Shown here: one piece after another, positions 25,765 through 34,454 of the stretch | Layout: each line of letters begins with the position of its first letter | Position numbering within the stretch: the stretch's first letter is position 1 | From: Paracoccus wurundjeri | GTDB taxonomy: Bacteria > Pseudomonadota > Alphaproteobacteria > Rhodobacterales > Rhodobacteraceae | Length of the DNA: 64,000 nt | Direction of reading: 5' to 3' | Assembly (NCBI RefSeq): GCF_030678915.1 | Contig: NZ_JAUUTZ010000023.1 | Location: 19,923 to 83,922, forward strand | Made by a program: the position numbers and the translations under genes | Notes under the pieces: generated by a model | Database searches by the model: none | The model's input: only the letters and a program-made list of their open reading frames with translations | What the model was told of the DNA's origin: nothing

Positions 25765-26289
25765 TTAGCCACGCACCCGTTCCCGCTTGAGCTTGACCAT
25801 CTTGCGGGTGATCATCTGCCGCTTGATCGCCGAGAGATAATCGATGAACAGTACCCCGTTCAGGTGATCCAGCTCATGCTGGGCGCAGGTCGCCCACAGC
25901 CCGTCGAACTCCTGTTCGTGGCTCTTTCCGTCCAGCCCGAGCCAGCGCATCTTCACCTGCGCGGGGCGGGTTACCTCGGCATATTGTTCGGGAATCGACA
26001 GGCAACCCTCTTCATGGACATTCTTTTCCTCGGATTCCCATGTCACCTCGGGATTGATCAGCACCATCGGCTGCCGCTCGGCCTCGGGGTCGCGATTGGC
26101 ATCCATGACGAACATCCGTTGCAGCACGCCGATCTGCGGCGCGGCAAGTCCGATGCCCGGCGCTTCATACATCGTGGCAAGCATATCGCTGGCCAGCGCC
26201 TCGATCTCGGGCGTGACGCGGGCAATGGGTTCCGCAAGCTTTTTCAGCCGCGGATCGGGATGGATCAGGATCGGTCTCAATATCGTCAT
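25765..26289 (-). CDS. def: Peptide deformylase
   Basis: The 174-residue enzyme has all three motifs: GIGLAAPQIG (about 45-54), EGCLSIP (about 93-99) with the metal-binding Cys, and QHELDHLNG (about 136-144) with the catalytic Glu and two His ligands. It removes the formyl group from nascent protein N-termini. The start at 26289 gives the usual MTILRPILIHPDPRL beginning; the longer open frame upstream is not part of the family. It is followed by the degenerate paralogue. Confidence 0.96.
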   Translation of the reverse strand: MTILRPILIHPDPRLKKLAEPIARVTPEIEALASDMLATMYEAPGIGLAAPQIGVLQRMFVMDANRDPEAERQPMVLINPEVTWESEEKNVHEEGCLSIPEQYAEVTRPAQVKMRWLGLDGKSHEQEFDGLWATCAQHELDHLNGVLFIDYLSAIKRQMITRKMVKLKRERVRG

Positions 26290-26372
26290 GGCCTTGCATT
26301 TAGGGCAAGGCTTCACCTTCCGCAACAAGCAGCGTATGCATGGCACAAAACGCGATATCAAGGGAGCCCGCC

Positions 26373-27557
26373 ATGACACGACCCGATTTCGACGAGGTGA
26401 TAGACCGCATCGGCACGCATTGCTCGAAATGGGACGATATGGAGGCGCATTATGGCGTCGCCCCGGGCGAAGGCGGCTTGGCGATGTGGGTGGCGGATAT
26501 GGATTTCCGGCCGCCAGCCGCCGTCCAGCGCGCCGTCGAAGCAACCGCTACGCATGGCATCTATGGTTATCCCGGCGCGAATGCTCCCTATCTCGAAGCG
26601 ATCCGGTGGTGGATGGCGAACCGCCACGATTGGCAGATCGAGACCAACTGGATCCTGACCTGCGCCGGGCTGGTCAATGGCGTGGCCATGGCGCTGGATG
26701 CCTATACCGCCCCGGGCGACGGCGTCATCGTCATGAGCCCCGTCTATCACGCCTTTGGCCGCGTGGTCCGGGCCAGCGGGCGCGAATTGGTGGAACTGCC
26801 GCTGGCGCAGGAAAACGGCCAGTACCGGATGGACTGGAGCCGCTGGGAAACCATGCTCAGCGGCAATGAAAAACTGCTGATCCTGTGTTCGCCTCATAAT
26901 CCCGGCGGCCGCGTCTGGAGCGAAGAAGAACTGCGCGAGGTCGCCGATTTCTGTACCCGCCACGACCTGATTCTGCTTTCCGACGATATCCATTGTGATC
27001 TGGTCATGCCGGGACATCGCCACCGCATGATTGCCGCCCTCATTCCCGAGATCCGCGACCGGCTGGTGACACTGACCGCCGCAACCAAAAGCTTCAATAT
27101 CGCCGGTGCCCATATCGGCAACGCGATCATCGCCGATGACGATCTGCGCGGCAAATTCAAGGGCGCCCTGATGGCGCGCGGTATCTCTCCGGGCTTGTTC
27201 GGCATGGATATGGTCACCGCAGCCTATTCGCCCGAGGGCGCGGAATGGGTGGATGCCCTGACCGCCTATCTCGACGGCAATCGCCGGGTTTTCGATGACG
27301 GGGTGAACGCCATTCCCGGCCTGTGCTCGATGCCCTTGCAGGCGACCTATCTGTCATGGGTCGATTTTTCGGGCACCGGGATGAGCACCGCCGAATTCAC
27401 CGCCCGCGTTCAGAACTCTGCCCGTATCGCTGCCAATCACGGCACGAGCTTCGGTCAGGGGGGCGAAAATTTCCTGCGTTTCAACATCGCCACGCCGCGT
27501 GCCCGCGTGACGCAGGCCGTCAAACAATTGCAGGACGCCTTCTCCGATCTGCAATGA
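26373..27557 (+). CDS. PatB/MalY-type PLP-dependent aminotransferase or C-S lyase
   Basis: The 394-residue product is a fold-type I PLP enzyme of the MalY/PatB group. It has MWVADMDFRPP near residue 38, the SPHNPGGRVW block (about 172-181), LSDDIHCDLV with the cofactor Asp (about 202-211), and the PLP lysine in TAATKSFNIAG (about 232-242). The group cleaves cystathionine or other cysteine conjugates. Start at ATG 26373 with GGGAG upstream; an ATG-like start at 26340 is less likely. It overlaps the L,D-transpeptidase start by four bases. Confidence 0.9.
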   Translation: MTRPDFDEVIDRIGTHCSKWDDMEAHYGVAPGEGGLAMWVADMDFRPPAAVQRAVEATATHGIYGYPGANAPYLEAIRWWMANRHDWQIETNWILTCAGLVNGVAMALDAYTAPGDGVIVMSPVYHAFGRVVRASGRELVELPLAQENGQYRMDWSRWETMLSGNEKLLILCSPHNPGGRVWSEEELREVADFCTRHDLILLSDDIHCDLVMPGHRHRMIAALIPEIRDRLVTLTAATKSFNIAGAHIGNAIIADDDLRGKFKGALMARGISPGLFGMDMVTAAYSPEGAEWVDALTAYLDGNRRVFDDGVNAIPGLCSMPLQATYLSWVDFSGTGMSTAEFTARVQNSARIAANHGTSFGQGGENFLRFNIATPRARVTQAVKQLQDAFSDLQ

Positions 27558-28102
27558 ACCTGCTGGCGCGCCTCTTCTCGGGGCTGACGCTGATCGCGGT
27601 GATCTTCGGGATATGGGCGATATTGCTGCCGCAGCGCCCAGGCCCGACCGACCGGGTCGCGCCGCAGGAAACCGCGTTGAACGGACCCGTCACCCGTATC
27701 CTGATCGAGAAATCCGCCCGCCGCATGACGGTTTTCCGGGACGATGCGGCGCTAAAGACCTATCGTATCGCGCTCGGCTTCGCACCCGAAGGCGACAAGC
27801 GCCGTGAGGGCGACGGCAAGACGCCCGAGGGGATTTTCCGCATCGATCGCCTGAACAGGCAAAGCGCTTATCACCTGTCGCTGGGGATCGATTATCCGCA
27901 AACCGGACACCGCACCCGCGCCGCCGCCAAGGGTCTTGATCCCGGCGGCGACATCTTCATTCACGGACAGCCGAACCAGTTGCCAGAGGGCATCACCCTG
28001 CCGGGTGACTGGACCGCCGGATGCATCGCCATCTCGAACATCGAAATCGCCGAACTTTTCGCGGCGGCATCCGTCGGCACCAGGGTCGAGATCCGGCCCT
28101 GA
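27554..28102 (+). CDS. L,D-transpeptidase (YkuD domain)
   Basis: The 182-residue product has a single N-terminal membrane or signal segment (about 5-24) and then a YkuD catalytic domain with HGQP (about 137-140) and the active-site cysteine in WTAGCIAIS (about 153-161). It makes 3-3 crosslinks or attaches proteins to peptidoglycan in the periplasm. Its start overlaps the stop of the PatB-like gene (ATGA). It is convergent with the multicopper oxidase gene, six bases away. Confidence 0.92.
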   Translation: MNLLARLFSGLTLIAVIFGIWAILLPQRPGPTDRVAPQETALNGPVTRILIEKSARRMTVFRDDAALKTYRIALGFAPEGDKRREGDGKTPEGIFRIDRLNRQSAYHLSLGIDYPQTGHRTRAAAKGLDPGGDIFIHGQPNQLPEGITLPGDWTAGCIAISNIEIAELFAAASVGTRVEIRP

Positions 28103-28108
28103 CCGGTC

Positions 28109-29617
28109 TCAGGTTGACGCAACCGCGAATTCCGTCATCATGCCCATTTCCAGATGCGGCATATGATGGCAGTGCAGCATCCAGCGCGCGGCCTCGCCCG
28201 CATCCAGCGCAACCGTCACCATCGCCATCGGCGGCACATAAACCGTGTCGCGCCTTGCGCCACTGATCCGCTGCCCGTTGATATCCACCACCTGAAAGAC
28301 ATGTCCATGCAGATGCATCGGATGCCCCATCATCGACATATTGTGGAACGTGACCTCGACGCGTTCACCGGATTGCGCCTCGACCGGGATATGCTCGCCC
28401 CAGGTCTTGCCCGAGATGGTCCAGCGATATGGCTGCATCGAACCGCCAAGCATCAGCATATGACTGCGCTGCACATCGCGGGTGGGTAACGGCGCAAGTG
28501 CGGCCAGCCGTGTTTCCTGGGCAAGATCGACGTCAAAGGCCGGCGCGGCCTCTGACGCCAGAATATCCAGCTTCGTCACCCGGGCTTCGCTTGTGGCAAG
28601 GATCAGCCCGGTACGCTCGCGCGCGCCTTCCCGCAACGCAAGAACCGGCCAGACTCCGGCGCCGGACAGATCAAGATCAAGATCCAGCCGCTGTCCCATG
28701 GCAAGGCCGAACCGCGACCCAGTGACAGGTTCAACCGCATGACCATCCACCGCGATCAGCGATGCCTCGACCTTACCGGTATCGATCCAGAAAACCGTCG
28801 CGGCCGAAGCGTTTATCACGCGCAGGCGCACCCGCCCGTCACGCTCGACCCGCACCACCTCCGGATCGGACAAGGTGCGGTCATTCGCAAGATAGGCATC
28901 CCATTCGTAATCATTCAGATCCATATCCTGCATGTTCATCCCCTGCATGGGCATGTCATGTTCTTCTTTCGCCGCCGTCCCGGGCATCTCCATCCCGCCG
29001 TGGTCCATACCGGACATCGGCGGCTTCCGCTCCGTCGCATGGCCGCCATGATGGCCGTTGCTCTGGGCATGACCGCCCGCGATCTCCTCAAGCACCTCTG
29101 CCGGTGATTTGAAGGCGAAGTCATGCAGGAACATCACCACTTCCTGACGATCCGCGGCAAGATCCTCTTCGCTGCGCACGATCAGCGGCGCGGCAAGAAG
29201 CCTCATTTCCTGCATGGGGATATGCGCATGCATCCAGAAAGTTCCCGGAAGCGTGGCATAATCATAACTTCGGGTTTCGCCGGGCTTCAATGCGGGCATC
29301 GGCATATCGGGGACGCCGTCCTGCTTATTCGGGGGGATTTGGCCGTGCCAGTGAATCAGGGTCGGATCGGGCAGATCATTCGTCAGATCGACCCTGAATC
29401 TCTGTCCGGGATCAAGCGTCAACCCCTGCCCCGAGGGACCTTCAAGGCCCCAGACCGTCGCGGCCCGGCCATTTATGTCAAGCACCCGGCTGGTGGCAAC
29501 AAGGCGCGTCGCGGGGCCCGTCTTGGGTGTCTGCCCCATGCCGATGCGCGGAAATTGTGCAGCCGCAGTGGCTGCAACACTCGCGGCAAGCAAGCCGCGT
29601 CTGGTAAAATAGGTCAT
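28109..29617 (-). CDS. CopA-like multicopper oxidase
   Basis: The 502-residue product has a Tat signal (TRRGLLAASVAATAAA, about 5-20) and the four copper motifs: HWHG (about 89-92), HAH (about 130-132), HPMHLHGH (about 432-439) and HCHHMPHLEMGM (about 484-495) with the type-1 Cys and axial Met. Between the second and third cupredoxin domains is a Met/His-rich insert (about 184-240, with HGGMEMPG and MPMQGMNMQDM), typical of cuprous oxidases for copper tolerance. It likely oxidises Cu(I) in the periplasm. A small Cys/His protein lies just upstream. Confidence 0.95.
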   Translation of the reverse strand: MTYFTRRGLLAASVAATAAAQFPRIGMGQTPKTGPATRLVATSRVLDINGRAATVWGLEGPSGQGLTLDPGQRFRVDLTNDLPDPTLIHWHGQIPPNKQDGVPDMPMPALKPGETRSYDYATLPGTFWMHAHIPMQEMRLLAAPLIVRSEEDLAADRQEVVMFLHDFAFKSPAEVLEEIAGGHAQSNGHHGGHATERKPPMSGMDHGGMEMPGTAAKEEHDMPMQGMNMQDMDLNDYEWDAYLANDRTLSDPEVVRVERDGRVRLRVINASAATVFWIDTGKVEASLIAVDGHAVEPVTGSRFGLAMGQRLDLDLDLSGAGVWPVLALREGARERTGLILATSEARVTKLDILASEAAPAFDVDLAQETRLAALAPLPTRDVQRSHMLMLGGSMQPYRWTISGKTWGEHIPVEAQSGERVEVTFHNMSMMGHPMHLHGHVFQVVDINGQRISGARRDTVYVPPMAMVTVALDAGEAARWMLHCHHMPHLEMGMMTEFAVAST

Positions 29618-29696
29618 ATCTGTCTCCGATAGAAACGGGAAACTCGGTTCCCGTCTGAAAATCCTGGGAAATACACGTCACAGGGGACGCGAGGTT

Positions 29697-30080
29697 TCAA
29701 AGAGACAGGGGTTTCGGCGGCGGATCGCTGACCGGCAAAGACAGCCCGCGCGCAACCGTCGCCGGCGGAAAATCATGAATTCCTGCCGCAAGCTCCGCGA
29801 CGGGAACGGCCTCGTCAGCCGTCAATCCCGGGCAATTCCACATGCAACAGCTGCTGCTGGTCGGGCACTTGATTCGATGAGAGTTATGATCGCTTATCGA
29901 ATCACGTGCCCCGTCATCGCTGGCGACATGATCATGGGTCGTAATCGACTGACCCGACATCTCGGGCATTATATCCTGTTGCACCTGTGCGAAAGACATA
30001 TCTGCGGAATGCACCGCAACCTGAAGCGGTGCAAAGCCAAGCAACAGAAAAAACATGATCGAAAAAATCTTCCGCCACAT
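29697..30080 (-). CDS. Small exported Cys/His protein next to the copper oxidase
   Basis: The 127-residue product starts at the ATG at 30080 (MWRKIFSIMFFLLLGFAPLQ), a clear signal peptide or membrane anchor; starts further upstream are possible, and the ribosome site is weak. The mature part has several His residues (THDHVASDD, SDHNSHR) and a compact cysteine cluster (CPTSSSCCMWNC, about 84-95). Location 79 bases upstream of the multicopper oxidase on the same strand suggests a periplasmic copper-binding companion. I do not recognise the family; the function is inference. Confidence 0.6.
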   Translation of the reverse strand: MWRKIFSIMFFLLLGFAPLQVAVHSADMSFAQVQQDIMPEMSGQSITTHDHVASDDGARDSISDHNSHRIKCPTSSSCCMWNCPGLTADEAVPVAELAAGIHDFPPATVARGLSLPVSDPPPKPLSL

Positions 30081-30234
30081 GCGGAACAGATAACCCCACC
30101 CAATCTCTTTGCCAAGAGCGGCAGCCTGCCGTTCAGCCCCGCGCATGGCCGGGATCATATTCGCCGCGTTGCAATTCGCCCGCCCTGCCCGCATATAGGG
30201 GGCGCAAAGCGAACAAGCCCGGAGCATATTGCGC

Positions 30235-31194
30235 ATGGTCTATCTCGATTTCGAAAAACCGCTGGCCGATGTAGAGGGCAAGGCCGAAGAACTTCGCGTC
30301 ATGGCCCGGAAATCGGAAGATGCTGTGGATGTCGAAAAAGAGGCGGCCGCGCTGGACAAGAAAGCCGGCGATTTGCTGAAAGATCTGTACAAGAATCTGG
30401 ATCCATGGCGCAAAACGCAGGTTGCCCGGCATCCCGACCGGCCGCATTGCCGCAATTATATCGAGATGCTGTTCACCGAATTCACACCGCTGGCCGGTGA
30501 CCGCGCATTCGGCGACGACCATGCCGTAATGGGCGGCCTCGCGCGTTTCAACGATGCCCCATGCGTGGTGATCGGCCACGAAAAAGGCCATGATACGCAA
30601 TCACGCATCCATCACAATTTCGGCATGGCGCGGCCGGAAGGTTATCGCAAGGCGATCCGCCTGATGGATCTGGCCCATCGCTTCGGCCTGCCGGTCATCA
30701 CCATCGTCGACACGCCCGGCGCCTATCCCGGCAAGGGCGCGGAAGAACGCGGCCAGTCCGAAGCCATTGCCCGCTGCACGCAGAAATGCCTTGAAATCGG
30801 CGTCCCACTGGTCAGCGTCATCATAGGCGAAGGCGGCTCGGGCGGGGCGGTAGCATTCGCGACCGCCAACCGGATCGCCATGCTGGAACATTCGATCTAC
30901 TCGGTCATCTCGCCAGAGGGCTGCGCGTCGATCCTGTGGAAGGATGCCGAGAAGATGCGCGATGCAGCGACGGCGCTGCGCCTGACCGCACAGGATCTGA
31001 AGAAACTCGAAGTGATCGACAGGATCATCTCTGAACCTCTGGGCGGCGCTCAACGCGACCCCGGCGCCGCGATCGGGGCGGTCGGTAGCGGCATTCAGGC
31101 CATGCTCGAAGAGCTTGCGGGCAAGAAACCGGCGGAACTGATTAGTGATCGGCGGCAGAAATTCCTGTCGATGGGTTCGAAATCGCTGGCATAA
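30235..31194 (+). CDS. accA: Acetyl-CoA carboxylase carboxyltransferase subunit alpha
   Basis: The 319-residue product starts MVYLDFEKPLADVEGKAEEL, the usual AccA beginning, and has the conserved DTPGAYPGKGAEERGQSEAI (about 158-177), GEGGSGGAVAFA (about 198-209) and SPEGCASILWKD (about 224-235). With AccD it moves the carboxyl group from biotin to acetyl-CoA, the first committed step of fatty acid synthesis. A TTG six bases upstream is an alternative start. It is divergent from the copper-linked gene and stands alone. Confidence 0.97.
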   Translation: MVYLDFEKPLADVEGKAEELRVMARKSEDAVDVEKEAAALDKKAGDLLKDLYKNLDPWRKTQVARHPDRPHCRNYIEMLFTEFTPLAGDRAFGDDHAVMGGLARFNDAPCVVIGHEKGHDTQSRIHHNFGMARPEGYRKAIRLMDLAHRFGLPVITIVDTPGAYPGKGAEERGQSEAIARCTQKCLEIGVPLVSVIIGEGGSGGAVAFATANRIAMLEHSIYSVISPEGCASILWKDAEKMRDAATALRLTAQDLKKLEVIDRIISEPLGGAQRDPGAAIGAVGSGIQAMLEELAGKKPAELISDRRQKFLSMGSKSLA

Positions 31195-31287
31195 GGATGC
31201 CGGCGAAGCTGCCCTGAACGGCTCCAGACAAAAATCGCAGAGGTTTCCCGCAGGATTTGTTATACTCTTCCCACCGGGAGGAGAATC

Positions 31288-32253
31288 ATGACCAGTCGAA
31301 GCCACGCCGATATTGTGGCCGAGCAATCGCGATCCAATTCTGCGACATCCGCCCTTGCCGCGTCATGGCGGCGGTCGATGATGAAACATGGCCTGGATCC
31401 GGCCGACAGGCACCGGCCGGAACGGTTGTCATGTTCCGAACTCGCCATCCGCCGTCAGTCCATGGAACATTTCCTGAATGTCGCCGGCCCGCAGATCGAC
31501 CAGCTTTACAATCTCGTTTGTCTCTCGGGCTGCAACGTCCTGCTGACCGATGCCGATGGCGTCGTATTGGATCAGCGGGTGAATGACGCGGATGCGACCC
31601 AGTTCCGGGAATGGGGATTGTGGCAGGGTGTCGACTGGTCCGAAGCGGTTCAGGGAACCAATGGCATCGGCACATGCCTTGTCGAGGAGCGGCAGGTCAC
31701 GATTCACCGGAACGAACATTTTCATACCAGAAACACCGCCATGTCCTGCATGGACGCACCGATCTGGGGGCCGGATGGCCGCCTGCTTGCGGCGCTGGAT
31801 GTCAGCTCTGCCCGCGCGGACCAAACCGAGCGTTATAACCGGCTGATCTCGGCGCAGGTCGCCCAGACCGCGCGCGCGATCGAGGCGATCTTCTTCCGCG
31901 CCAGCTTCCCCGACGCGCGGATCGTGGTGGCATCCGGCGACGGGATATCCGGTGACGGCACGGGCGCGGCCACACTTCTGGCGGTGGACAAGGACGATCT
32001 TGCCATCGGCGCTACCCGTGCGGCCCGGCGGGCATTGGGGCTTGAACGGGAAGGCGCGATCCGCCCCCGCCCCGCCGCCGATTTGCTGGGGCGCGAGGAT
32101 GAGCTGTCCGGTTTCGACAAGGCAGAACGCGCCGCGGTTGCCCGCGCATTGGCGCGCGCGGATGGCAATGTCTCGGCGGCGGCCCGTGCGCTTGGGATCG
32201 GCCGCGCGACCATGTACCGGCGCATGGCCCGGCTGGAACTGGGCGAAAAATAA
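31288..32253 (+). CDS. GAF-domain regulator with Fis-type HTH, lacking AAA+ (AcoR-like)
   Basis: The 321-residue product has an N-terminal segment with SWRRSMMKHGLDP (about 27-39), as in AcoR proteins, a GAF sensor domain (about 70-195; with QGTNGIGTCLVEERQVTIHR), and a C-terminal Fis-type helix-turn-helix (ANGNV-like DGNVSAAARALGIGRATMYR, about 292-311). The central sigma-54 AAA+ domain of true AcoR is missing, so it should act through the ordinary sigma factor, by contact or repression. It precedes an aldehyde dehydrogenase. Start ATG 31288 has GGGAGGAGAA, and a TATACT box lies at 31261. Confidence 0.9.
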   Translation: MTSRSHADIVAEQSRSNSATSALAASWRRSMMKHGLDPADRHRPERLSCSELAIRRQSMEHFLNVAGPQIDQLYNLVCLSGCNVLLTDADGVVLDQRVNDADATQFREWGLWQGVDWSEAVQGTNGIGTCLVEERQVTIHRNEHFHTRNTAMSCMDAPIWGPDGRLLAALDVSSARADQTERYNRLISAQVAQTARAIEAIFFRASFPDARIVVASGDGISGDGTGAATLLAVDKDDLAIGATRAARRALGLEREGAIRPRPAADLLGREDELSGFDKAERAAVARALARADGNVSAAARALGIGRATMYRRMARLELGEK

Positions 32254-32260
32254 CCACGAC

Positions 32261-32278
32261 TGTCTCACTGGTGAGACA
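32261..32278. promoter_or_regulatory. Perfect palindrome before the aldehyde dehydrogenase gene
   Basis: TGTCTCAC at 32261-32268 and GTGAGACA at 32271-32278 form a perfect eight-base inverted repeat around TG. It lies seven bases after the stop of the Fis-type regulator and 107 bases before the aldehyde dehydrogenase start. A shorter related palindrome GACAGTGTC is at 32285-32293. Fis-type domains bind such dyads, so it is the likely operator. No -24/-12 sigma-54 promoter was found nearby. Confidence 0.7.
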
Positions 32279-32384
32279 ACTCGGGACAGTGTCACCGCGC
32301 GGGCGATTGCCTGAGGCCCCTGCTTCTCCAATCCTGCCCGCATACCCGGATGGGGAGTCCGGGATGTGTCAAAGGAGGACGACA

Positions 32385-33911
32385 ATGCCAAACGATCAGA
32401 CGCATGAATTCAAGGGCGTGGGCGTGATGCCCTTCGCCAAGCGCTATGACAATTTCATCGGCGGGAAATGGGCCGCGCCGAAATCGGGCAAGTATTTCGT
32501 CAACACCACCCCGATCACCGGCGGTGAAATCGGCGAAATCGCCCGCTCGAACGCCGATGATATCGAGGCCGCGCTGGACGCGGCCCATGCCGCCAAGGAC
32601 AAATGGGGCCGCACCGCCCCGGCCGAACGCTCCGCCGTGCTGCTGAAGATCGCCGACCGGATGGAGCAGAATCTCGATCTGCTGGCCACCGCCGAGACAT
32701 GGGATAACGGCAAGCCTATCCGCGAGACAATGGCCGCCGACCTGCCGCTTGCCATCGATCATTTCCGCTATTTCGCCGGTGTTCTGCGCGCACAGGAAGG
32801 CGCCCTGTCCGAGATCGACGACGATACCGTTGCCTATCACTTCCACGAGCCGCTGGGCGTGGTCGGCCAGATCATCCCGTGGAACTTTCCGCTGCTGATG
32901 GCCTGCTGGAAACTGGCTCCGGCACTGGCGGCGGGGAACTGCGTAGTGCTGAAGCCGGCCGAACAGACCCCGGCGGGCATCATGGTCTGGGCTGACCTGA
33001 TCGGTGATCTGCTGCCTCCGGGCGTGCTGAACATCGTCAACGGCTTCGGGCTGGAGGCCGGCAAGCCGCTGGCATCGAACCCCCGCATCGCCAAGATCGC
33101 CTTTACCGGCGAGACGACGACGGGCCGTCTGATCATGCAATATGCCAGCGAAAACCTGATCCCGGTGACGCTGGAACTTGGCGGCAAATCGCCGAACATC
33201 TTCTTTGACGACGTGGCACGCGAGGATGACGATTTCTTCGACAAGGCAATCGAGGGTTTCGTGATGTTCGCTCTCAATCAGGGCGAAGTCTGCACCTGTC
33301 CGTCACGCGCCCTGATCCATGAATCGATCTATGATAAATTCATGGACCGCGCCCTTGCCCGGGTGAAGGCCATCAAACAGGGGGACCCGCGCGAGGCGGA
33401 TACGATGATCGGCGCGCAGGCCAGTTCCGAGCAGAAGGAAAAGATCCTCAGCTATTTCGACATCGGCCGTCAGGAAGGCGCCGAAGTGCTGACCGGAGGC
33501 AAGGCCGCCGATCTGGGCGGCGATCTGAGCTCTGGTTATTACATCGAGCCGACGGTCCTGAAGGGCAATAACAAGATGCGGGTTTTCCAGGAGGAAATCT
33601 TCGGCCCGGTCGTGTCGGTAACCACCTTCAAGGATCACGAAGAGGCCCTGTCCATCGCCAATGATACGCTTTACGGGCTTGGTTCCGGCGTCTGGAGCCG
33701 CGATGCCAATACCTGCTATCGCTTTGGCCGCGCGATCAAGGCGGGCCGCGTCTGGACCAATTGTTATCACGCCTATCCCGCGCATGCGGCATTCGGCGGC
33801 TACAAGCAGTCGGGTATCGGGCGGGAAACGCATAAGATGATGCTGGATCACTATCAGCAGACCAAGAACATGCTGGTCAGCTACAGCCCCAAGAAACTGG
33901 GCTTCTTCTGA
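32385..33911 (+). CDS. Aldehyde dehydrogenase (acetaldehyde/AcoD-ExaC type)
   Basis: The 508-residue enzyme has the NAD-dependent ALDH motifs: GQIIPWNFPLLM (about 162-173), LELGGKSPNIFF with catalytic Glu (about 263-274), and the nucleophile Cys in NQGEVCTCPSR (about 297-307). The C-terminus (NMLVSYSPKKLGFF) is the one typical of the ExaC/AcoD acetaldehyde dehydrogenase group. The start at 32385 follows AAAGGAGGACGAC; the open frame upstream runs through the operator and is not coding. It pairs with an upstream regulator and a downstream DUF779 gene. Confidence 0.95.
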   Translation: MPNDQTHEFKGVGVMPFAKRYDNFIGGKWAAPKSGKYFVNTTPITGGEIGEIARSNADDIEAALDAAHAAKDKWGRTAPAERSAVLLKIADRMEQNLDLLATAETWDNGKPIRETMAADLPLAIDHFRYFAGVLRAQEGALSEIDDDTVAYHFHEPLGVVGQIIPWNFPLLMACWKLAPALAAGNCVVLKPAEQTPAGIMVWADLIGDLLPPGVLNIVNGFGLEAGKPLASNPRIAKIAFTGETTTGRLIMQYASENLIPVTLELGGKSPNIFFDDVAREDDDFFDKAIEGFVMFALNQGEVCTCPSRALIHESIYDKFMDRALARVKAIKQGDPREADTMIGAQASSEQKEKILSYFDIGRQEGAEVLTGGKAADLGGDLSSGYYIEPTVLKGNNKMRVFQEEIFGPVVSVTTFKDHEEALSIANDTLYGLGSGVWSRDANTCYRFGRAIKAGRVWTNCYHAYPAHAAFGGYKQSGIGRETHKMMLDHYQQTKNMLVSYSPKKLGFF

Positions 33912-33920
33912 GAACCATGG

Positions 33921-34017
33921 CGGGGGCTTGCGCAGCCCCCGCACCCCCTGCGAGATATTTGTACAAAGAAGAAGAAGAAGAAGAAAGACAGCGGGCTTCT
34001 TCTTTGCATAAATACCT
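33921..34017. repeat. Head-to-head pair of intergenic repeats
   Basis: A GC hairpin (CGGGGGCT at 33921-33928 with AGCCCCCG at 33934-33941) is followed by GATATTTGTACAAAGAAG near 33954-33971. After a purine-rich stretch the inverted copy CTTCTTCTTTGCATAAATACC is at 33996-34016 (21 bases, shown here as CTTCTTCTTTGC then ATAAATACC). The two arms could pair into a long hairpin between the ALDH and DUF779 genes. Other copies of the unit are at 17479, 20395 and 63893. Confidence 0.7.
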
Positions 34018-34065
34018 GAAAACCTGTTCGCACCAGCGAACCGAGCGTGGAGAAGGAGGCGCAAG

Positions 34066-34395
34066 ATGTCCACAGTCACTGCCACATCCGAGGCGCTTCA
34101 GCTGATTGATGAGATCGTGGCGGATCACGGCCCCGTGCTGTTTCATCAGTCCGGAGGATGCTGCGACGGGTCTTCCCCGATGTGTTATCCGCAGGGTGAA
34201 TTCAAGGTCAGCGAACGCGATGTGAAACTGGGCGAAATCGGAGGGGCGCCGTTCTATATCTCGGCCAGCCAGTACGAGGCCTGGAAACATACCGATCTGA
34301 TCATTGACGTCGTGCCAGGGCGGGGCGGGATGTTCAGCCTTGATAACGGGCGGGAGAAACGGTTCCTTACCCGCTCGGAGATTTGCTCGATCTGA
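34066..34395 (+). CDS. DUF779 family protein
   Basis: The 109-residue product has the DUF779 hallmarks: HQSGGCCDGSSPMC (about 26-39) with a CC pair and third Cys, and late DVVPGRGGMFSLDNGREKRF (about 84-103). The family regularly sits beside acetaldehyde dehydrogenase genes and is thought to aid or regulate them, but its biochemical role is not established to my knowledge. The cysteine cluster could bind metal or sense aldehyde. Ribosome site AGAAGGAGGCGCAAG. Confidence 0.9.
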   Translation: MSTVTATSEALQLIDEIVADHGPVLFHQSGGCCDGSSPMCYPQGEFKVSERDVKLGEIGGAPFYISASQYEAWKHTDLIIDVVPGRGGMFSLDNGREKRFLTRSEICSI

Positions 34396-34454
34396 ATGAT
34401 TGTGATGCTGCCGGGTTATGCCTATAAGCGGGACGTTCCAACGGAGGTCCGGGC

